Shown here: in pieces, positions 42,662 through 52,203 of the stretch | How the letters are laid out: each line of letters starts with the position of its first letter | Position numbering within the stretch: the stretch's first letter is position 1 | DNA from: Paenibacillus taihuensis | GTDB taxonomy: Bacteria > Bacillota > Bacilli > Paenibacillales > Paenibacillaceae | DNA: 64,000 nucleotides | Direction: 5' to 3' | NCBI RefSeq assembly: GCF_003386535.1 | Contig: NZ_QTTN01000003.1 | Coordinates: 62,001 to 126,000, forward strand | Program-made: the position numbers and the translations under genes | The notes under the pieces: model-generated | Seen by the model: only the letters and a program-made list of their open reading frames with translations | Told to the model about the DNA's origin: nothing | Databases searched by the model: none

Positions 42662-42858
42662 CTATATGGGATAAATCCAGCACAGGAGAGGTCAAAACCG
42701 CATTCCTGCTTCCTATGTTGGATTTATCCCATCATTTTCACGTAGAACAAGCAAATTCGGCCTAAATTGCCAAGAATGAATAGATTTATCCAATATAGCC
42801 CCGTCAGATCACCGTATTCTCGAAAAATGAATGGATTTATCCAATATAGCCCGTGGAG
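42662..42858. repeat. Array of four GGATAAATCC dyads spaced 51, 62 and 51 bp
   Basis: Dyad centres lie at 42673.5, 42724.5, 42786.5 and 42837.5, giving intervals 51, 62 and 51, the same as in the array at 3540-3726. Cores resemble TATATTGGATAAATCCATTCAT read on the minus strand; the first unit is in the opposite orientation to the last three. The last two units and the spacer between them also share the scaffold segment containing ACCGTATTCTC. The array lies between convergent genes. Confidence 0.85.
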
Positions 42859-42959
42859 GGAAGCCGAAACCTTGGCCTGTCTGTCCGGTTTACTGTACCT
42901 GCCAGTCAGCTAGCCCGTTAATCGGTTTGGCGGATTGGTTGCCTCTCTGCCGCCAACGA

Positions 42960-44324
42960 TTATCCCCGAATAAACACCGTCGCGATCGGCTTCCGGTACA
43001 CGACCTTATACCCGAGTCCCTTCGATAGCGCTGCGAGCGGCAAATAAGTGACGGAGTTGCTGCCGACCTGCTGCAAGTAAGCAGGTGTTTCGAGCGGCAT
43101 CGATTGGCCGTTCACTTTCATCGTCGTTGCGCCAATTGTGAAGGAGACTTTGTTGCTGCCGGACGTTACGGTTGCGGTGCGCGTCTTGTTATCCCAAGCA
43201 AGGTTCGCGTGGAGTGCATTCGCGATGTCCCGCATGGGCAGGAACGTCGTGTTGTTCTTAAGAACAGGCTTATTTATACCCGCTAGATCCGTGCCATTCA
43301 CCACAACACGAAGCGGTGCGCCAGTCTGAAGCGGTGCCGGATCGCGGTACTCGCCCCAGATGCCGTCAGCGAACTGGCGGCCCATCACGTCATAACCGGA
43401 CTGCTTCGGATGAATGTCTCTTCGGAGTATGTAGGTATATGCAAATTCATTGCCAAGGAAAGGCTTAGATACGTCAACCAGACGTACATCGGAGCCTTCC
43501 TTCTGCAGCTTCGCTGCAAGCTCTTCGTCCATTGACTTCAGCTTGTCGACGCCGTCCGTCAATACCTTATACTGATCTTCCGTAACGGCCTTGTTCAGTA
43601 TTGAAGGCGCTGGCACAGGCAAATACTGATCCGCGAACACAATCGTCGCTTTCGGATTCAGGTTCAGAATCGAACGCAGCGAAGACTCTAGCGTAGGAAT
43701 ATAACTGTCCAAATGGCTGTCCAGTCGTGTCCGCAGTTGATCCGCGCTCAGCGACTCTTCTTTTATTTCATCGAATAAGGACAGGAAGTCATTGCCGCCA
43801 ATCGTCATGACAACAAGATCGGCTTTCTTCAGGTCATTGCTTAGTTGCGTCGAAGACTTGGCAACGATGTCTTCTGTAGTCGGGTACTTCGATAAGCCTG
43901 GCTGGATTTGCTCCGCCGTCACTGTTTTGCCTGCTGTCACGGAATCGAGAAGTTCTTTTAACCCGGAAGATTTCAGAGCTATAATGCCATAATTATTTAG
44001 GTCAGCGTCAGTGTGATAGAGGGCTTGCTCGTAGATGCGATCCACATAGCCATACGGGATCGAATTGACCGTCATGCCAAGCTCGTAGCCTGCTGTGAGC
44101 GAGTCGCCAACGGCCACAATATGCAGCGGCTGATTGAGTTTCGCTTGCGGTGACGCTGGCGCTGCGTACAGAACCGGCGAGGCTTTTACTGGTCCAACTG
44201 CCTGTACAGGTGCGGATGCAGGCGCATCTGCATATGATCCATAGACCCCGGCTGAACCTAGAAGAACAGCTGCTGCGGTTATCGAGACCGCCCACTTCGG
44301 AACTTTCCTATAATTACTAAACAA
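42960..44324 (-). CDS. Secreted SGNH/GDSL hydrolase with copper-amine-oxidase-like C-terminal domain
   Basis: A 454-residue exported esterase-like protein. After a signal peptide or anchor (WAVSITAAAVLLGSAGVYGSYA) comes an SGNH fold with block I GDSLT, block III GGND and block V DIHP, giving the Ser, Asn, Asp and His catalytic residues. The last 115 residues match the copper amine oxidase N-terminal-like domain (PVLKNNTTFLPMRDIANAL), which in Paenibacillus is a wall-associated, stalk-like module and is not catalytic. It probably deacylates a surface or extracellular polymer. TTG 44324 is preferred, with AAAGGA ten bases upstream; a GTG three codons earlier directly abuts the ribosome binding site. 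Confidence 0.88.
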   Translation of the reverse strand: MFSNYRKVPKWAVSITAAAVLLGSAGVYGSYADAPASAPVQAVGPVKASPVLYAAPASPQAKLNQPLHIVAVGDSLTAGYELGMTVNSIPYGYVDRIYEQALYHTDADLNNYGIIALKSSGLKELLDSVTAGKTVTAEQIQPGLSKYPTTEDIVAKSSTQLSNDLKKADLVVMTIGGNDFLSLFDEIKEESLSADQLRTRLDSHLDSYIPTLESSLRSILNLNPKATIVFADQYLPVPAPSILNKAVTEDQYKVLTDGVDKLKSMDEELAAKLQKEGSDVRLVDVSKPFLGNEFAYTYILRRDIHPKQSGYDVMGRQFADGIWGEYRDPAPLQTGAPLRVVVNGTDLAGINKPVLKNNTTFLPMRDIANALHANLAWDNKTRTATVTSGSNKVSFTIGATTMKVNGQSMPLETPAYLQQVGSNSVTYLPLAALSKGLGYKVVYRKPIATVFIRG

Positions 44325-44443
44325 TAAAAACACATCCTTTTGATTATTTATGCGTTAGAATAGATGTACAATTTTCTGAGAATTTTTCAGATTGCTGCTG
44401 TGATGTGCTAAAGAACTCTTATCGAATCCATAAAAATATTAAA

Positions 44444-44473
44444 TTGATATTCATTATGGTGTGATGGTACAAT
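44444..44473 (+). promoter_or_regulatory. Putative promoter of the gltB leader
   Basis: TTGATA (44444-44449) and TACAAT (44468-44473) are separated by 18 bases. Transcription would begin near 44480, about 330 bases before gltB. Confidence 0.55.
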
Positions 44474-44515
44474 CAAATAATAACAAAATTCGTACACCCG
44501 CTGTTTCACCAGAAG

Positions 44516-44564
44516 GATGCTGAAGAGCACGGCATGCTGTACAGCCGCCTCAGCGTCTTTTTTT
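44516..44564 (+). terminator. Intrinsic terminator inside the gltB leader
   Basis: Outer stem GATGCTGA / TCAGCGTC and inner stem CGGC / GCCG, followed by seven T residues. It lies only about 36 bases after the predicted transcription start, so it would produce a short RNA or act as an attenuator. Confidence 0.75.
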
Positions 44565-44812
44565 CGAATCATATCAGAATGTATAGTTTCATAATTATCC
44601 ATCTCTGAATGATCTGCGCACAAAACGCTTCTGCCTATGCAGATAGGCAAGGTCGTTTTTGCTCGACAGACACGCTTGTTTTGGCCTTATGCGGTAACCG
44701 CGTGTACACCTTCATTCTACGCGATAGCGCGCTGGAATTGAAGCCGGATTCCATGAATAAGAATCCATTCCTCCGTTTATTTAAAAATTTCTCATAGAAA
44801 GGTTGCATCCAA
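44565..44812. other. Remaining gltB leader
   Basis: Contains a second small hairpin GCCTAT-GCAG-ATAGGC (44633-44648) followed by a T5 run and an inverted repeat ACACGC / GCGTGT near 44670-44705. No ORF with a good ribosome binding site and no named riboswitch is recognised. Confidence 0.5.
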
Positions 44813-47800
44813 GTGAAAGAGAACCAGTTAGGATTGCCGCCGAAGCAAGGTCTATACGATCCGCAATTTGAGAAAGACGCTTGCGGAATGGGCTTTGTGG
44901 CTAACATCAAGGGAATTAAATCACACACGATCATCCAACAGGCACTCACGGTGCTTGAGAACATGGAGCATCGCGGTGGCCAAGGCAGCGAGCCTAACAC
45001 AGGGGATGGAGCCGGGATCTTATTGCAAATTCCGCATGCTTTCTTTGCCCGTGAAATGAAAGAGCTCGGTGTAGAATTGCCAGCAAACGGCGACTATGCA
45101 GTTGGTATGCTTTTCTTGTCCCAGGACGAGAGCATTCGCAGCAAGCATGAGCGCGAGCTGGAGGCGATCATCCGTGAGGAAGGTCAAACATTGCTCGGCT
45201 GGCGTACCGTTCCAACGAACGACGAGAAGCTTGGACATTCTGCGAAGTCGGTTAAACCGTTCGTTCGCCAAGTGTTCATCGGGAAGAGTGCAGAGCTGAA
45301 AGATGAGCTCTCCTTCGAACGTAAAATCTACGTCATTCGTAAACGTGCGGAGATTGCGATTCGCTATTCCGGCGCTGAAGGCGCCGATAGCTTCTATTTC
45401 TCCAGTATGTCCAGCAAAAAAATCGTGTATAAAGGGATGCTTACAACAGAGCAAGTCCGTTCCTTCTACGTCGAGCTCAATGACGAGACGATGGAAACGG
45501 CGCTCGCGCTCGTTCACTCCCGTTTCTCCACGAACACGTTCCCAAGCTGGGAGCGCGCGCATCCATACCGTTATCTCATTCACAACGGTGAGATCAACAC
45601 GCTTCGCGGTAACGTGAACTGGATGCATGCTCGTCAAACGCTGTTCGCATCGGAATTGTTCGGTGAAGATTTGGCGAAGATCAAGCCAATCATCAATCCA
45701 GACGGCTCTGACACGGCGATGTTTGACAACACGCTGGAATTTCTCTATCTCTCCGGCCGTTCGTTGCCGCATGTGGCAATGATGATGGTGCCTGAGCCTT
45801 GGTCTAACCACGAAGGCATGAGCGATGAGAAGCGTGCATTCTATGAATACCACAGCTGTTTGATGGAGCCGTGGGACGGACCAGCCGCTATGGCGTTCAC
45901 CGATGGTACTCAAATCGGTGCGATTCTTGACCGGAACGGCCTTCGCCCAGCTCGTTACTATGTAACGAAGGACGATGTGATCATTCTCGGTTCCGAAGCA
46001 GGTACCGTTCACGTTGACCCAGAGAACATCCTATATAAAGACCGCCTTCGTCCAGGCCGTATGCTGCTTGTTGATACGCAAGCTGGCCGCATCGTTTCGG
46101 ATGAAGAGGTGAAAGCGCAAATCGCTTCGGAGCACCCCTACCAAGAGTGGCTTGATGAGCATCTCGTAGGTTTGGATGAGCTTCCGGATGCACCGGAATT
46201 GCCAGAGCCGAGCCACGAAACGGTAGAACAGCGCCAGCAGGCGTTCGGCTATACGTTCGAGGATCTGCGCAAAGTGCTTGAGCCAATGGCAGGCAGCGGC
46301 GTTGAGCCGATCGCTTCCATGGGTTATGACGCGCCGCTTGCGATTCTATCGGAGCGCCCGCAGCGTCTGTTCAACTACTTTAAGCAAATGTTCGCACAAG
46401 TAACGAACCCGCCGATTGACGCGATTCGTGAAGAGATCATTACGGCGACTGGCACGACGCTTGGACCTGAGCGCAACCTGCTGAACCCAGAGCCAGAGAG
46501 CTGCCGCCATATCAAGCTGGCAACGCCGGTATTGTCGAACGAAGAGTTCGCGAAGCTGCGCCACATTCGCCGTCCGGGCTACAAGTCCATCACGCTTCCA
46601 ACGCTGTTCGCAGCGGACAAAGGCGAAGAAGGCTTGCGTTTTGCCCTGAAGCAAATGTGCGAAGCGGCAGACCGCGTTATTGCGAAAGGTCATAATATCC
46701 TTATTCTTTCTGACCGCGGCGTAGACCGTGAGAACGCGGCAATCCCGTCGCTGCTCGCCGTATCTGCCCTGCATCACCATCTGATCCGCGAAGGCACACG
46801 GACGAAAGTAAGCATCCTGCTCGAATCCGGCGAGCCGCGTGAAGTGCATCACTTTGCACTATTGCTCGGTTACGGCGTAAGCGCAGTGAACCCGTACTTG
46901 GCGTTCGAAACGCTTGATGACATGATCCGCCAAGGCATGCTGCGCGGCGTGAAGCATGATAAAGCGGTGAAGAACTTCATTAAAGCAGCTACGAAGGGCG
47001 TCGTTAAGATCCTGTCCAAGATGGGTATCTCCACGATCCAATCGTACCGCGGCGCACAAATTTTCGAGGCGGTTGGTCTGAAGGAAGAGGTTGTTGATCA
47101 ATACTTCACTTGGACAGCGACTCGTATCGGCGGTATCGGCCTTGACGTGATTACCGAAGAGACGCTCAAGCATCACAACCGTGCATTCTCCGAGCAAGAG
47201 GGCCGCGAGAGAGAGCTTGATTCCGGCGGTGAATACCAATGGCGTAAAGACGGCGAAGATCACTTGTTCAGCCCGCAGACGATTCATACGCTGCAAATGG
47301 CTTCCCGTAACAACGACTACAAGCTGTATAAGAAATTCTCTGCACTCGTGCAGGGTGAAGATAAGAAGCATCTGACGCTTCGCTCGCTGCTCGAGTTCAA
47401 CTACGACGCTCAGCCAGTGCCACTGGATGAAGTGGAGTCGGTTGAATCGATCGTGAAACGCTTCAAAACTGGCGCGATGTCGTACGGCTCGATCAGTAAA
47501 GAAGCGCATGAGTCGCTCGCAATTGCGATGAACCGCATCGGCGGCAGATCCAATACAGGCGAGGGCGGCGAAGATCCGGCCCGTTACATCCCGGATGCGA
47601 ACGGCGATTCCCGCCGCAGCGCGATCAAGCAAGTTGCTTCCGGCCGTTTCGGCGTAACGAGCAACTACCTGGTCAATGCCGATGAAATTCAAATCAAGAT
47701 GGCGCAAGGCGCGAAGCCAGGCGAAGGCGGCCAGCTGCCAGGACGTAAAGTATACCCTTGGGTTGCCGAAGTTCGCGGTTCGACGCCAGGCGTAGGTCTC

Positions 47801-49417
47801 ATCTCGCCTCCACCGCATCACGATATTTATTCGATCGAAGATTTGGCTGAGCTCATTTATGATCTCAAGAACGCGAACCGTCGCGCTCGTATCAACGTGA
47901 AGCTCGTATCCGAAGTCGGTGTCGGAACAATCGCTGCCGGTGTAGCGAAGGGCCGCGCAGACGTTATCCTCGTCAGCGGTTATGACGGCGGTACCGGTGC
48001 TTCTCCGCTTGCATCGATCCGCCATGCGGGTATGCCGTGGGAGCTGGGCCTCGTTGAAACGCATCAAACGCTGATGCTCAACAACCTCCGTGACCGCGTC
48101 GTTGTTGAAACAGACGGCAAGATCATGAACGGCCGCGACCTTGCGATCGCAGCATTGCTAGGCGCAGAAGAATATGGCTTCTCGACAGCTCCGCTTGTCG
48201 TGCTTGGCTGTATCATGATGCGTGTCTGCCAATTGGATACTTGTCCGGTAGGCGTGGCGACACAGAACCCGGATCTTCGCAAGAAGTTCATGGGCGATCC
48301 AAGCCACGTAGCCAACTACATGCTGTTCGTAGCGCAAGAGCTGCGTGAAATTATGGCTGAGCTTGGTTTCCGTACGATTGGGGAGATGGTCGGCCGCGTT
48401 GACCGCCTGAAGACCAAATCGCTGATCGAGCATTACAAGCTCAAAGGCGTTGATCTGACGCCATTGCTGCATCAAGTGGAATTGCCGGAAGGCTCTGCGC
48501 GCTTCTGCACGCAAGAGCAGGATCATAAGCTGGAAGAAACGCTTGATATGCAGAAGCTGCTGCCGCTTGCACAGCCTGCGATCGAATCCGGCGAGAAAGT
48601 CCGCGCAACATTGCCGATTACGAATGTGAACCGCGTTGTCGGTACAATCGTCGGCAGTGAAGTGACTCGCGCTTACGGTGCGAAGGGCTTGCCTGAAGAT
48701 ACGATTTCGTTCCACTTTGTCGGCTCTGCCGGCCAAAGCTTCGGCGCATTCGTACCGAAGGGCATTACGCTCTCGCTTGAAGGCGACTCCAATGACTATG
48801 TCGGTAAAGGTCTCTCCGGCGGTAAAATCATTGTTGCTCCGTCTCCGAAGGCGACTTTCAAGCCAGAAGAGAACGTCATTATCGGTAACACCGCATTCTA
48901 CGGTGCAACGGGCGGCGACGCGTACATCAGCGGTATCGCAGGTGAGCGCTTTGCAGTACGTAACTCCGGCGTGAATGTCGTTGTCGAAGGCGTTGGCGAC
49001 CACGGCTGTGAGTATATGACAGGCGGACGCGTTGCTATCCTTGGCGGCACTGGCCGTAACTTCGCGGCAGGTATGTCCGGCGGCGTCGCGTACGTGCTTG
49101 ATGAAGCAGGCGATTTCTACAAGCATTGCAACATCGAGATGGTGCTTCTGGAGCGCGTAGAGGAACAGCGTGATTCGGATGAATTACAGTCCATGATTCA
49201 GCGCCATGTGGATTACACGGGCAGTGAAATCGGCAAACGACTGCTGTCCGATTGGGAAGCGTCCAAAGAGAAATTCGTCAAAGTCATCCCGAAAGACTAC
49301 AAGCGGATGCTGCAGCAAATCGAGAAGATGGAGCAATCCGGCCTGGCTGGAGATGAAGCGCTTCTCGCAGCTTTCGAAGCGAATATGAAAGAACTCGCGC
49401 GTGTAGGCGGGAACTGA
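44813..49417 (+). CDS. gltB: Glutamate synthase large subunit
   Basis: A 1534-residue enzyme forming glutamate from glutamine and 2-oxoglutarate. The N-terminal Ntn amidotransferase domain has its nucleophile at Cys24 (DACGMGF), exposed after removal of a 23-residue propeptide. The central domain, FMN-binding synthase barrel ([30 protein letters not shown]) and 3Fe-4S cluster Cys residues ([15 protein letters not shown]) follow, and the protein ends with the GXGXG beta-helix domain. The GTG at 44813 has AAAGG ten bases upstream. The small subunit gene gltD does not follow and is not in the window, so it must be elsewhere or the electron donor differs. A leader with a terminator precedes it. 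Confidence 0.96.
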   Translation: MKENQLGLPPKQGLYDPQFEKDACGMGFVANIKGIKSHTIIQQALTVLENMEHRGGQGSEPNTGDGAGILLQIPHAFFAREMKELGVELPANGDYAVGMLFLSQDESIRSKHERELEAIIREEGQTLLGWRTVPTNDEKLGHSAKSVKPFVRQVFIGKSAELKDELSFERKIYVIRKRAEIAIRYSGAEGADSFYFSSMSSKKIVYKGMLTTEQVRSFYVELNDETMETALALVHSRFSTNTFPSWERAHPYRYLIHNGEINTLRGNVNWMHARQTLFASELFGEDLAKIKPIINPDGSDTAMFDNTLEFLYLSGRSLPHVAMMMVPEPWSNHEGMSDEKRAFYEYHSCLMEPWDGPAAMAFTDGTQIGAILDRNGLRPARYYVTKDDVIILGSEAGTVHVDPENILYKDRLRPGRMLLVDTQAGRIVSDEEVKAQIASEHPYQEWLDEHLVGLDELPDAPELPEPSHETVEQRQQAFGYTFEDLRKVLEPMAGSGVEPIASMGYDAPLAILSERPQRLFNYFKQMFAQVTNPPIDAIREEIITATGTTLGPERNLLNPEPESCRHIKLATPVLSNEEFAKLRHIRRPGYKSITLPTLFAADKGEEGLRFALKQMCEAADRVIAKGHNILILSDRGVDRENAAIPSLLAVSALHHHLIREGTRTKVSILLESGEPREVHHFALLLGYGVSAVNPYLAFETLDDMIRQGMLRGVKHDKAVKNFIKAATKGVVKILSKMGISTIQSYRGAQIFEAVGLKEEVVDQYFTWTATRIGGIGLDVITEETLKHHNRAFSEQEGRERELDSGGEYQWRKDGEDHLFSPQTIHTLQMASRNNDYKLYKKFSALVQGEDKKHLTLRSLLEFNYDAQPVPLDEVESVESIVKRFKTGAMSYGSISKEAHESLAIAMNRIGGRSNTGEGGEDPARYIPDANGDSRRSAIKQVASGRFGVTSNYLVNADEIQIKMAQGAKPGEGGQLPGRKVYPWVAEVRGSTPGVGLISPPPHHDIYSIEDLAELIYDLKNANRRARINVKLVSEVGVGTIAAGVAKGRADVILVSGYDGGTGASPLASIRHAGMPWELGLVETHQTLMLNNLRDRVVVETDGKIMNGRDLAIAALLGAEEYGFSTAPLVVLGCIMMRVCQLDTCPVGVATQNPDLRKKFMGDPSHVANYMLFVAQELREIMAELGFRTIGEMVGRVDRLKTKSLIEHYKLKGVDLTPLLHQVELPEGSARFCTQEQDHKLEETLDMQKLLPLAQPAIESGEKVRATLPITNVNRVVGTIVGSEVTRAYGAKGLPEDTISFHFVGSAGQSFGAFVPKGITLSLEGDSNDYVGKGLSGGKIIVAPSPKATFKPEENVIIGNTAFYGATGGDAYISGIAGERFAVRNSGVNVVVEGVGDHGCEYMTGGRVAILGGTGRNFAAGMSGGVAYVLDEAGDFYKHCNIEMVLLERVEEQRDSDELQSMIQRHVDYTGSEIGKRLLSDWEASKEKFVKVIPKDYKRMLQQIEKMEQSGLAGDEALLAAFEANMKELARVGGN

Positions 49418-49432
49418 ATACGTTAGTATGAC

Positions 49433-49476
49433 AAAAGAAGCCGTGCAGCGAGTCATTTCGCTGCCGGCTTCTTTTT
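49433..49476 (+). terminator. Terminator of gltB
   Basis: Long stem AGAAGCCG-GCAGCGA / TCGCTGC-CGGCTTCT with T5 after it. Both flanks carry A- and T-runs. Confidence 0.88.
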
Positions 49477-49724
49477 GTGTCATAAAGTTTACGAAACGGT
49501 ATTATAATTTACCAATAATCGACAATAATAGAAGCGCCATGTGAGATTAGTCGCACATCCTTCGACACCCTTTTTGGAATGGAATGGATATAATGAGAAC
49601 AGACAAGTACAGAAGAGAGAAAAAATAAAGGATTCGGTCAATCGATTGGAGTGGTGGTCGGGAAAGCTAGGGGAAGACGTTCGGCAAAAGGTTCACTATA
49701 ATTAGAGGGAGTAGGAACCGCGGG
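49477..49724. other. Intergenic stretch before a small ORF
   Basis: About 250 bases, AT-rich in its first half. It has a TATAAT-like box at 49697-49702, too close to the next ORF to be certain. Nothing else recognised. Confidence 0.4.
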
Positions 49725-49865
49725 ATGAGAAAAATAGAAGATCAGAAACAAGAGGTACATAACACCTCGCAGGCAGCCATAGAATTGGACGTACGCACCA
49801 TTTTGGAGCAGCTTGGTATCGATCTTGCGAATTGGCCTGCAGACTTGCCGCCATTACAAAAATAA
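49725..49865 (+). CDS. Small hypothetical protein (46 residues)
   Basis: A short ORF from ATG 49725 to TAA 49865, encoding a charged N-terminal half and an ILEQLGIDLANWPADLPPL-like C-terminal half. The upstream region GGGAGTAGGAACCGCGGG is purine-rich, with AGGA about ten bases before the ATG, and a perfect terminator hairpin begins 12 bases after the stop codon. These features support expression, but I recognise no family and see no membrane segment. Spo0E-type phosphatases of similar size were considered; the SQxLD motif is absent. Confidence 0.5.
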   Translation: MRKIEDQKQEVHNTSQAAIELDVRTILEQLGIDLANWPADLPPLQK

Positions 49866-49877
49866 ATATACGAAACG

Positions 49878-49912
49878 AAAACCATAGTCGGTTAACGACT
49901 ATGGTTTTAATT
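49878..49912. terminator. Bidirectional terminator
   Basis: Perfect 13-pair stem AAAACCATAGTCG / CGACTATGGTTTT with a GTTAA loop. It serves the small ORF on the plus strand and the XRE gene on the minus strand. Confidence 0.88.
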
Positions 49913-49924
49913 ATTTCAAATCCA

Positions 49925-50293
49925 TTATTTCATATTCCGTTCCGCACGCACGAAGGCAATGAAGCGGCGAGCCTCTTCAGGCGAGAGCTTCTGGCCATCG
50001 ATTGTTAGAGCGAAGCGGCTTAGCAGATCTTCTTCGGAAAGCTCCAGTTGATCCACAAAATCACGTACTGGCGTGTCGACAGTTACATGAGGAGAGTTCG
50101 TCCGGCCGACCAAGAAATCGACAGTTACTTTAAACAAGTCGGCAAACTTTGATAACGTTTCCGTATCCGGCTCACGTCGGTTTTTCTCGTAATGGGATAG
50201 TGCCGCGCGTGATATACCGAGCAGCCCCGCTGTCTGTTCCTGCGTCCAGCCCCGATCGTCTCTCAGTTTGGAAATCCGATTACCAATGCCCAT
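49925..50293 (-). CDS. XRE-family transcriptional regulator
   Basis: A 122-residue DNA-binding protein. The helix-turn-helix (about residues 5-60; RGWTQEQTAGLLGISRAALSH in pieces WTQEQ and GISRAALSHYEKNRREP) is of the Cro/C1 type; the second half is a helical dimerisation or effector tail (LSPEEARRFIAFVRAERN). ATG 50293 has AGGAGGAG six bases upstream; an in-frame start 21 codons earlier would add a Cys/Tyr-rich tail and is rejected. It is divergent from the RmlB-like gene across a 267-base region rich in TGTATC/GATACA repeats, which may be its operators. Confidence 0.88.
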   Translation of the reverse strand: MGIGNRISKLRDDRGWTQEQTAGLLGISRAALSHYEKNRREPDTETLSKFADLFKVTVDFLVGRTNSPHVTVDTPVRDFVDQLELSEEDLLSRFALTIDGQKLSPEEARRFIAFVRAERNMK

Positions 50294-50357
50294 ATTTCTC
50301 CTCCTGATTCGAGATATACAACAATAATAATACGAATTGTAAACAAATGCATGCAAA

Positions 50358-50460
50358 GATACAAAATGTCACGAGTCGAAAAATAAAAGAATTGACATGT
50401 TACATAATGTATCTTAATGTATAAAGTGTATCAGTTACAAATTGTATCATTTGATACGAA
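50358..50460. promoter_or_regulatory. Cluster of TGTATC/GATACA half-sites
   Basis: TGTATC occurs at 50408, 50427 and 50443, GATACA at 50358 and GATAC at 50453. The last two combine into a near-palindrome (50442-50460) TTGTATCATTTGATACGAA. A TTGACA lies at 50392-50397. Likely operators of the divergent XRE regulator, controlling itself and possibly the RmlB-like gene. Confidence 0.5.
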
Positions 50461-50560
50461 ACGAATTGAATCGTTTAATACAACTGTTTCTAATTTTACC
50501 CCAAATTGGAATGTCTGAAACCGGTCCAAAATAATTTTACTGTATAGGAGTAGATTGGTC

Positions 50561-51583
50561 ATGAGGCTGATGGTGACTGGCGGAGCAGGGTTTGTTGGAA
50601 GCAACTTCATTCGGTATATGCTTGATCGCTATCCAGACTATACGATCGTGAATTACGACCAGCTTACTTGCGTGGACAAGCTCATTCACTTATCAGATCT
50701 GTTCAGCCATGACCGTCATAAATTCGTACAAGGTGATATATGCGATAGCGCGCTTGTGTGCGAGACGATTAAGTGGTTCGGAATAGACGCTGTCATTAAC
50801 TTCGCTGCTGAGACGAATGCAGCTTCAACCGCGGAGGATACCGAGCTTCTAGCACGAACAAACGTATTCGGCACGCAAGTTCTGCTTGATGCCTGCCGTA
50901 TGCAGCAGGTAAAACGATTCGTGCAAATCTCAACAGGCGAGGTGTACGGCTCGCTTGACGGACCTGGCTATTTTACAGAAGCAAGCAAGCTTGCTCCGAC
51001 CAATTTGTATGCTTCGAGCAAGGCGGAGGCAGATCTGCTCGTCCTAGCTGCGGGTGATATTACTCACGGACTCCATGTAAACGTTGCACGCTCGGCATGC
51101 TGCTATGGTCCGTTTCACTATCAAGAACATTCGTTTATTCCGCGACTCATTACAAGCGCAATATATAATGAGTCACTTCCGGATACTCGCGATGGCCGCC
51201 ATGCCCATGATTGGCTGCATGTGATGGACCATGCGTCAGCGATCGACCTGGTGCTGCATGATGGCAAGGCCGGAGAGGTGTATAACATCGGAAGCTATAA
51301 TGAACGCCGCCAATCGGATGTAGCTGAGCTAATCCTCGGACTGCTCGAAAAGCCGGCAGTTCGCTTACCAAATAAGACAAGTGTAGAAGCTACACAACAA
51401 ATACATCAAACACAGCAAACATATCGAATCAACACGATGGATCCTTCCAAACTCGCCGCGCTAGGCTGGAGACCTAAGTATACGTTCGAGCTAGGGATCG
51501 TAGAAACGGTTGCCTGGTTTGAACATAATCATGCGCAGTGGCAGCAGCTGATGGAAGTGAGATCGAAGGAATTAAAGGTATAA
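50561..51583 (+). CDS. RmlB-like NAD-dependent epimerase/dehydratase with altered active site
   Basis: A 340-residue short-chain dehydrogenase of the extended type, overall similar to dTDP-glucose 4,6-dehydratase: NAD motif GGAGFVGSNF at the start, catalytic Thr125, Tyr150 and Lys154 (YASSK). Several residues normal for RmlB differ: the Asp-Glu pair after Thr is Gly126-Glu127, AAESHVDRS is AAETNAAST, SNNYGPYQ is SACCYGPFH and the RDWL motif is HDWL. So the reaction may not be the standard dehydration. ATG 50561 follows TAGGAG by ten bases; a start two codons upstream is not supported. No other dTDP-sugar genes are adjacent. It is divergent from the XRE gene. Confidence 0.85.
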   Translation: MRLMVTGGAGFVGSNFIRYMLDRYPDYTIVNYDQLTCVDKLIHLSDLFSHDRHKFVQGDICDSALVCETIKWFGIDAVINFAAETNAASTAEDTELLARTNVFGTQVLLDACRMQQVKRFVQISTGEVYGSLDGPGYFTEASKLAPTNLYASSKAEADLLVLAAGDITHGLHVNVARSACCYGPFHYQEHSFIPRLITSAIYNESLPDTRDGRHAHDWLHVMDHASAIDLVLHDGKAGEVYNIGSYNERRQSDVAELILGLLEKPAVRLPNKTSVEATQQIHQTQQTYRINTMDPSKLAALGWRPKYTFELGIVETVAWFEHNHAQWQQLMEVRSKELKV

Positions 51584-51639
51584 AACAAGCCCCCCGTTCA
51601 TAAAGTGAAATAGCTTTTTTGGACAGGGGTGGTTCATAA

Positions 51640-52152
51640 ATGAGCAGACAGCGAAGAGGCGGTTTACCGGGGATGAAGCTGCTGCTTGGCGCAGTCATCG
51701 TGCTAGTCGTGTGGCTCAGCTGGCGGAACTTTTCCGGGCTGTTTGGGTCAGGAGATGACGAGCAGGCGCAAGCGGCGGTGGAACAGTTCTATGAATATGA
51801 GCAGCAGGGGGATTACGGCAGCGCTTGGGAGCTGTTCCATCCCGAGATGCAGCAGCGCTTCAATAAGGCGGAGTACATACAGAATCGTGCTCATATCTTG
51901 ATGCAGGACTTCGGCGTGAATACGTTCGATGTACATATTGGCAGCCCCACGCGCATTGCCGATTGGAAAATGAGCGCGGATGCCGCACCGATTCCGCTCG
52001 TCTACGAGTTCCATGTGGAGGAATCCTTCCACAGCGAGTATGGCAACTTCACTATCAACCAGCCTTGCTTTGCGGCATATGAATCCGGCAAGTGGAAGGT
52101 GCTCTGGTCCTATGAGCAAACACATGCAGGAAGTTCTCAGAATACGCATTAA
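51640..52152 (+). CDS. Membrane-anchored hypothetical protein, NTF2-like
   Basis: A 170-residue protein with one N-terminal membrane helix (LLLGAVIVLVVWLSW, residues about 14-29) preceded by basic residues; the rest would be outside the cell. The extracytoplasmic part begins with a helix carrying AAVEQFYEYEQQGDYGSAWELFHPEMQQ, a pattern seen in NTF2-like, DUF4878-type domains. The function is unknown. Ribosome binding site AGGGGTGG lies about eight bases before the ATG. It is followed 51 bases later by a PilZ-domain gene and may be in the same transcript. Confidence 0.7.
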   Translation: MSRQRRGGLPGMKLLLGAVIVLVVWLSWRNFSGLFGSGDDEQAQAAVEQFYEYEQQGDYGSAWELFHPEMQQRFNKAEYIQNRAHILMQDFGVNTFDVHIGSPTRIADWKMSADAAPIPLVYEFHVEESFHSEYGNFTINQPCFAAYESGKWKVLWSYEQTHAGSSQNTH

Positions 52153-52203
52153 TGCTATGGATGCAAGTGATCGATTCGATTCCAGTTGAAATGAGGCATT
52201 GAC

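Noticed and set aside
46859-48067. 402-codon ORF on the minus strand inside gltB
   Set aside because: It is a shadow of the highly biased gltB codon use; no start signal, and its translation matches nothing I know.
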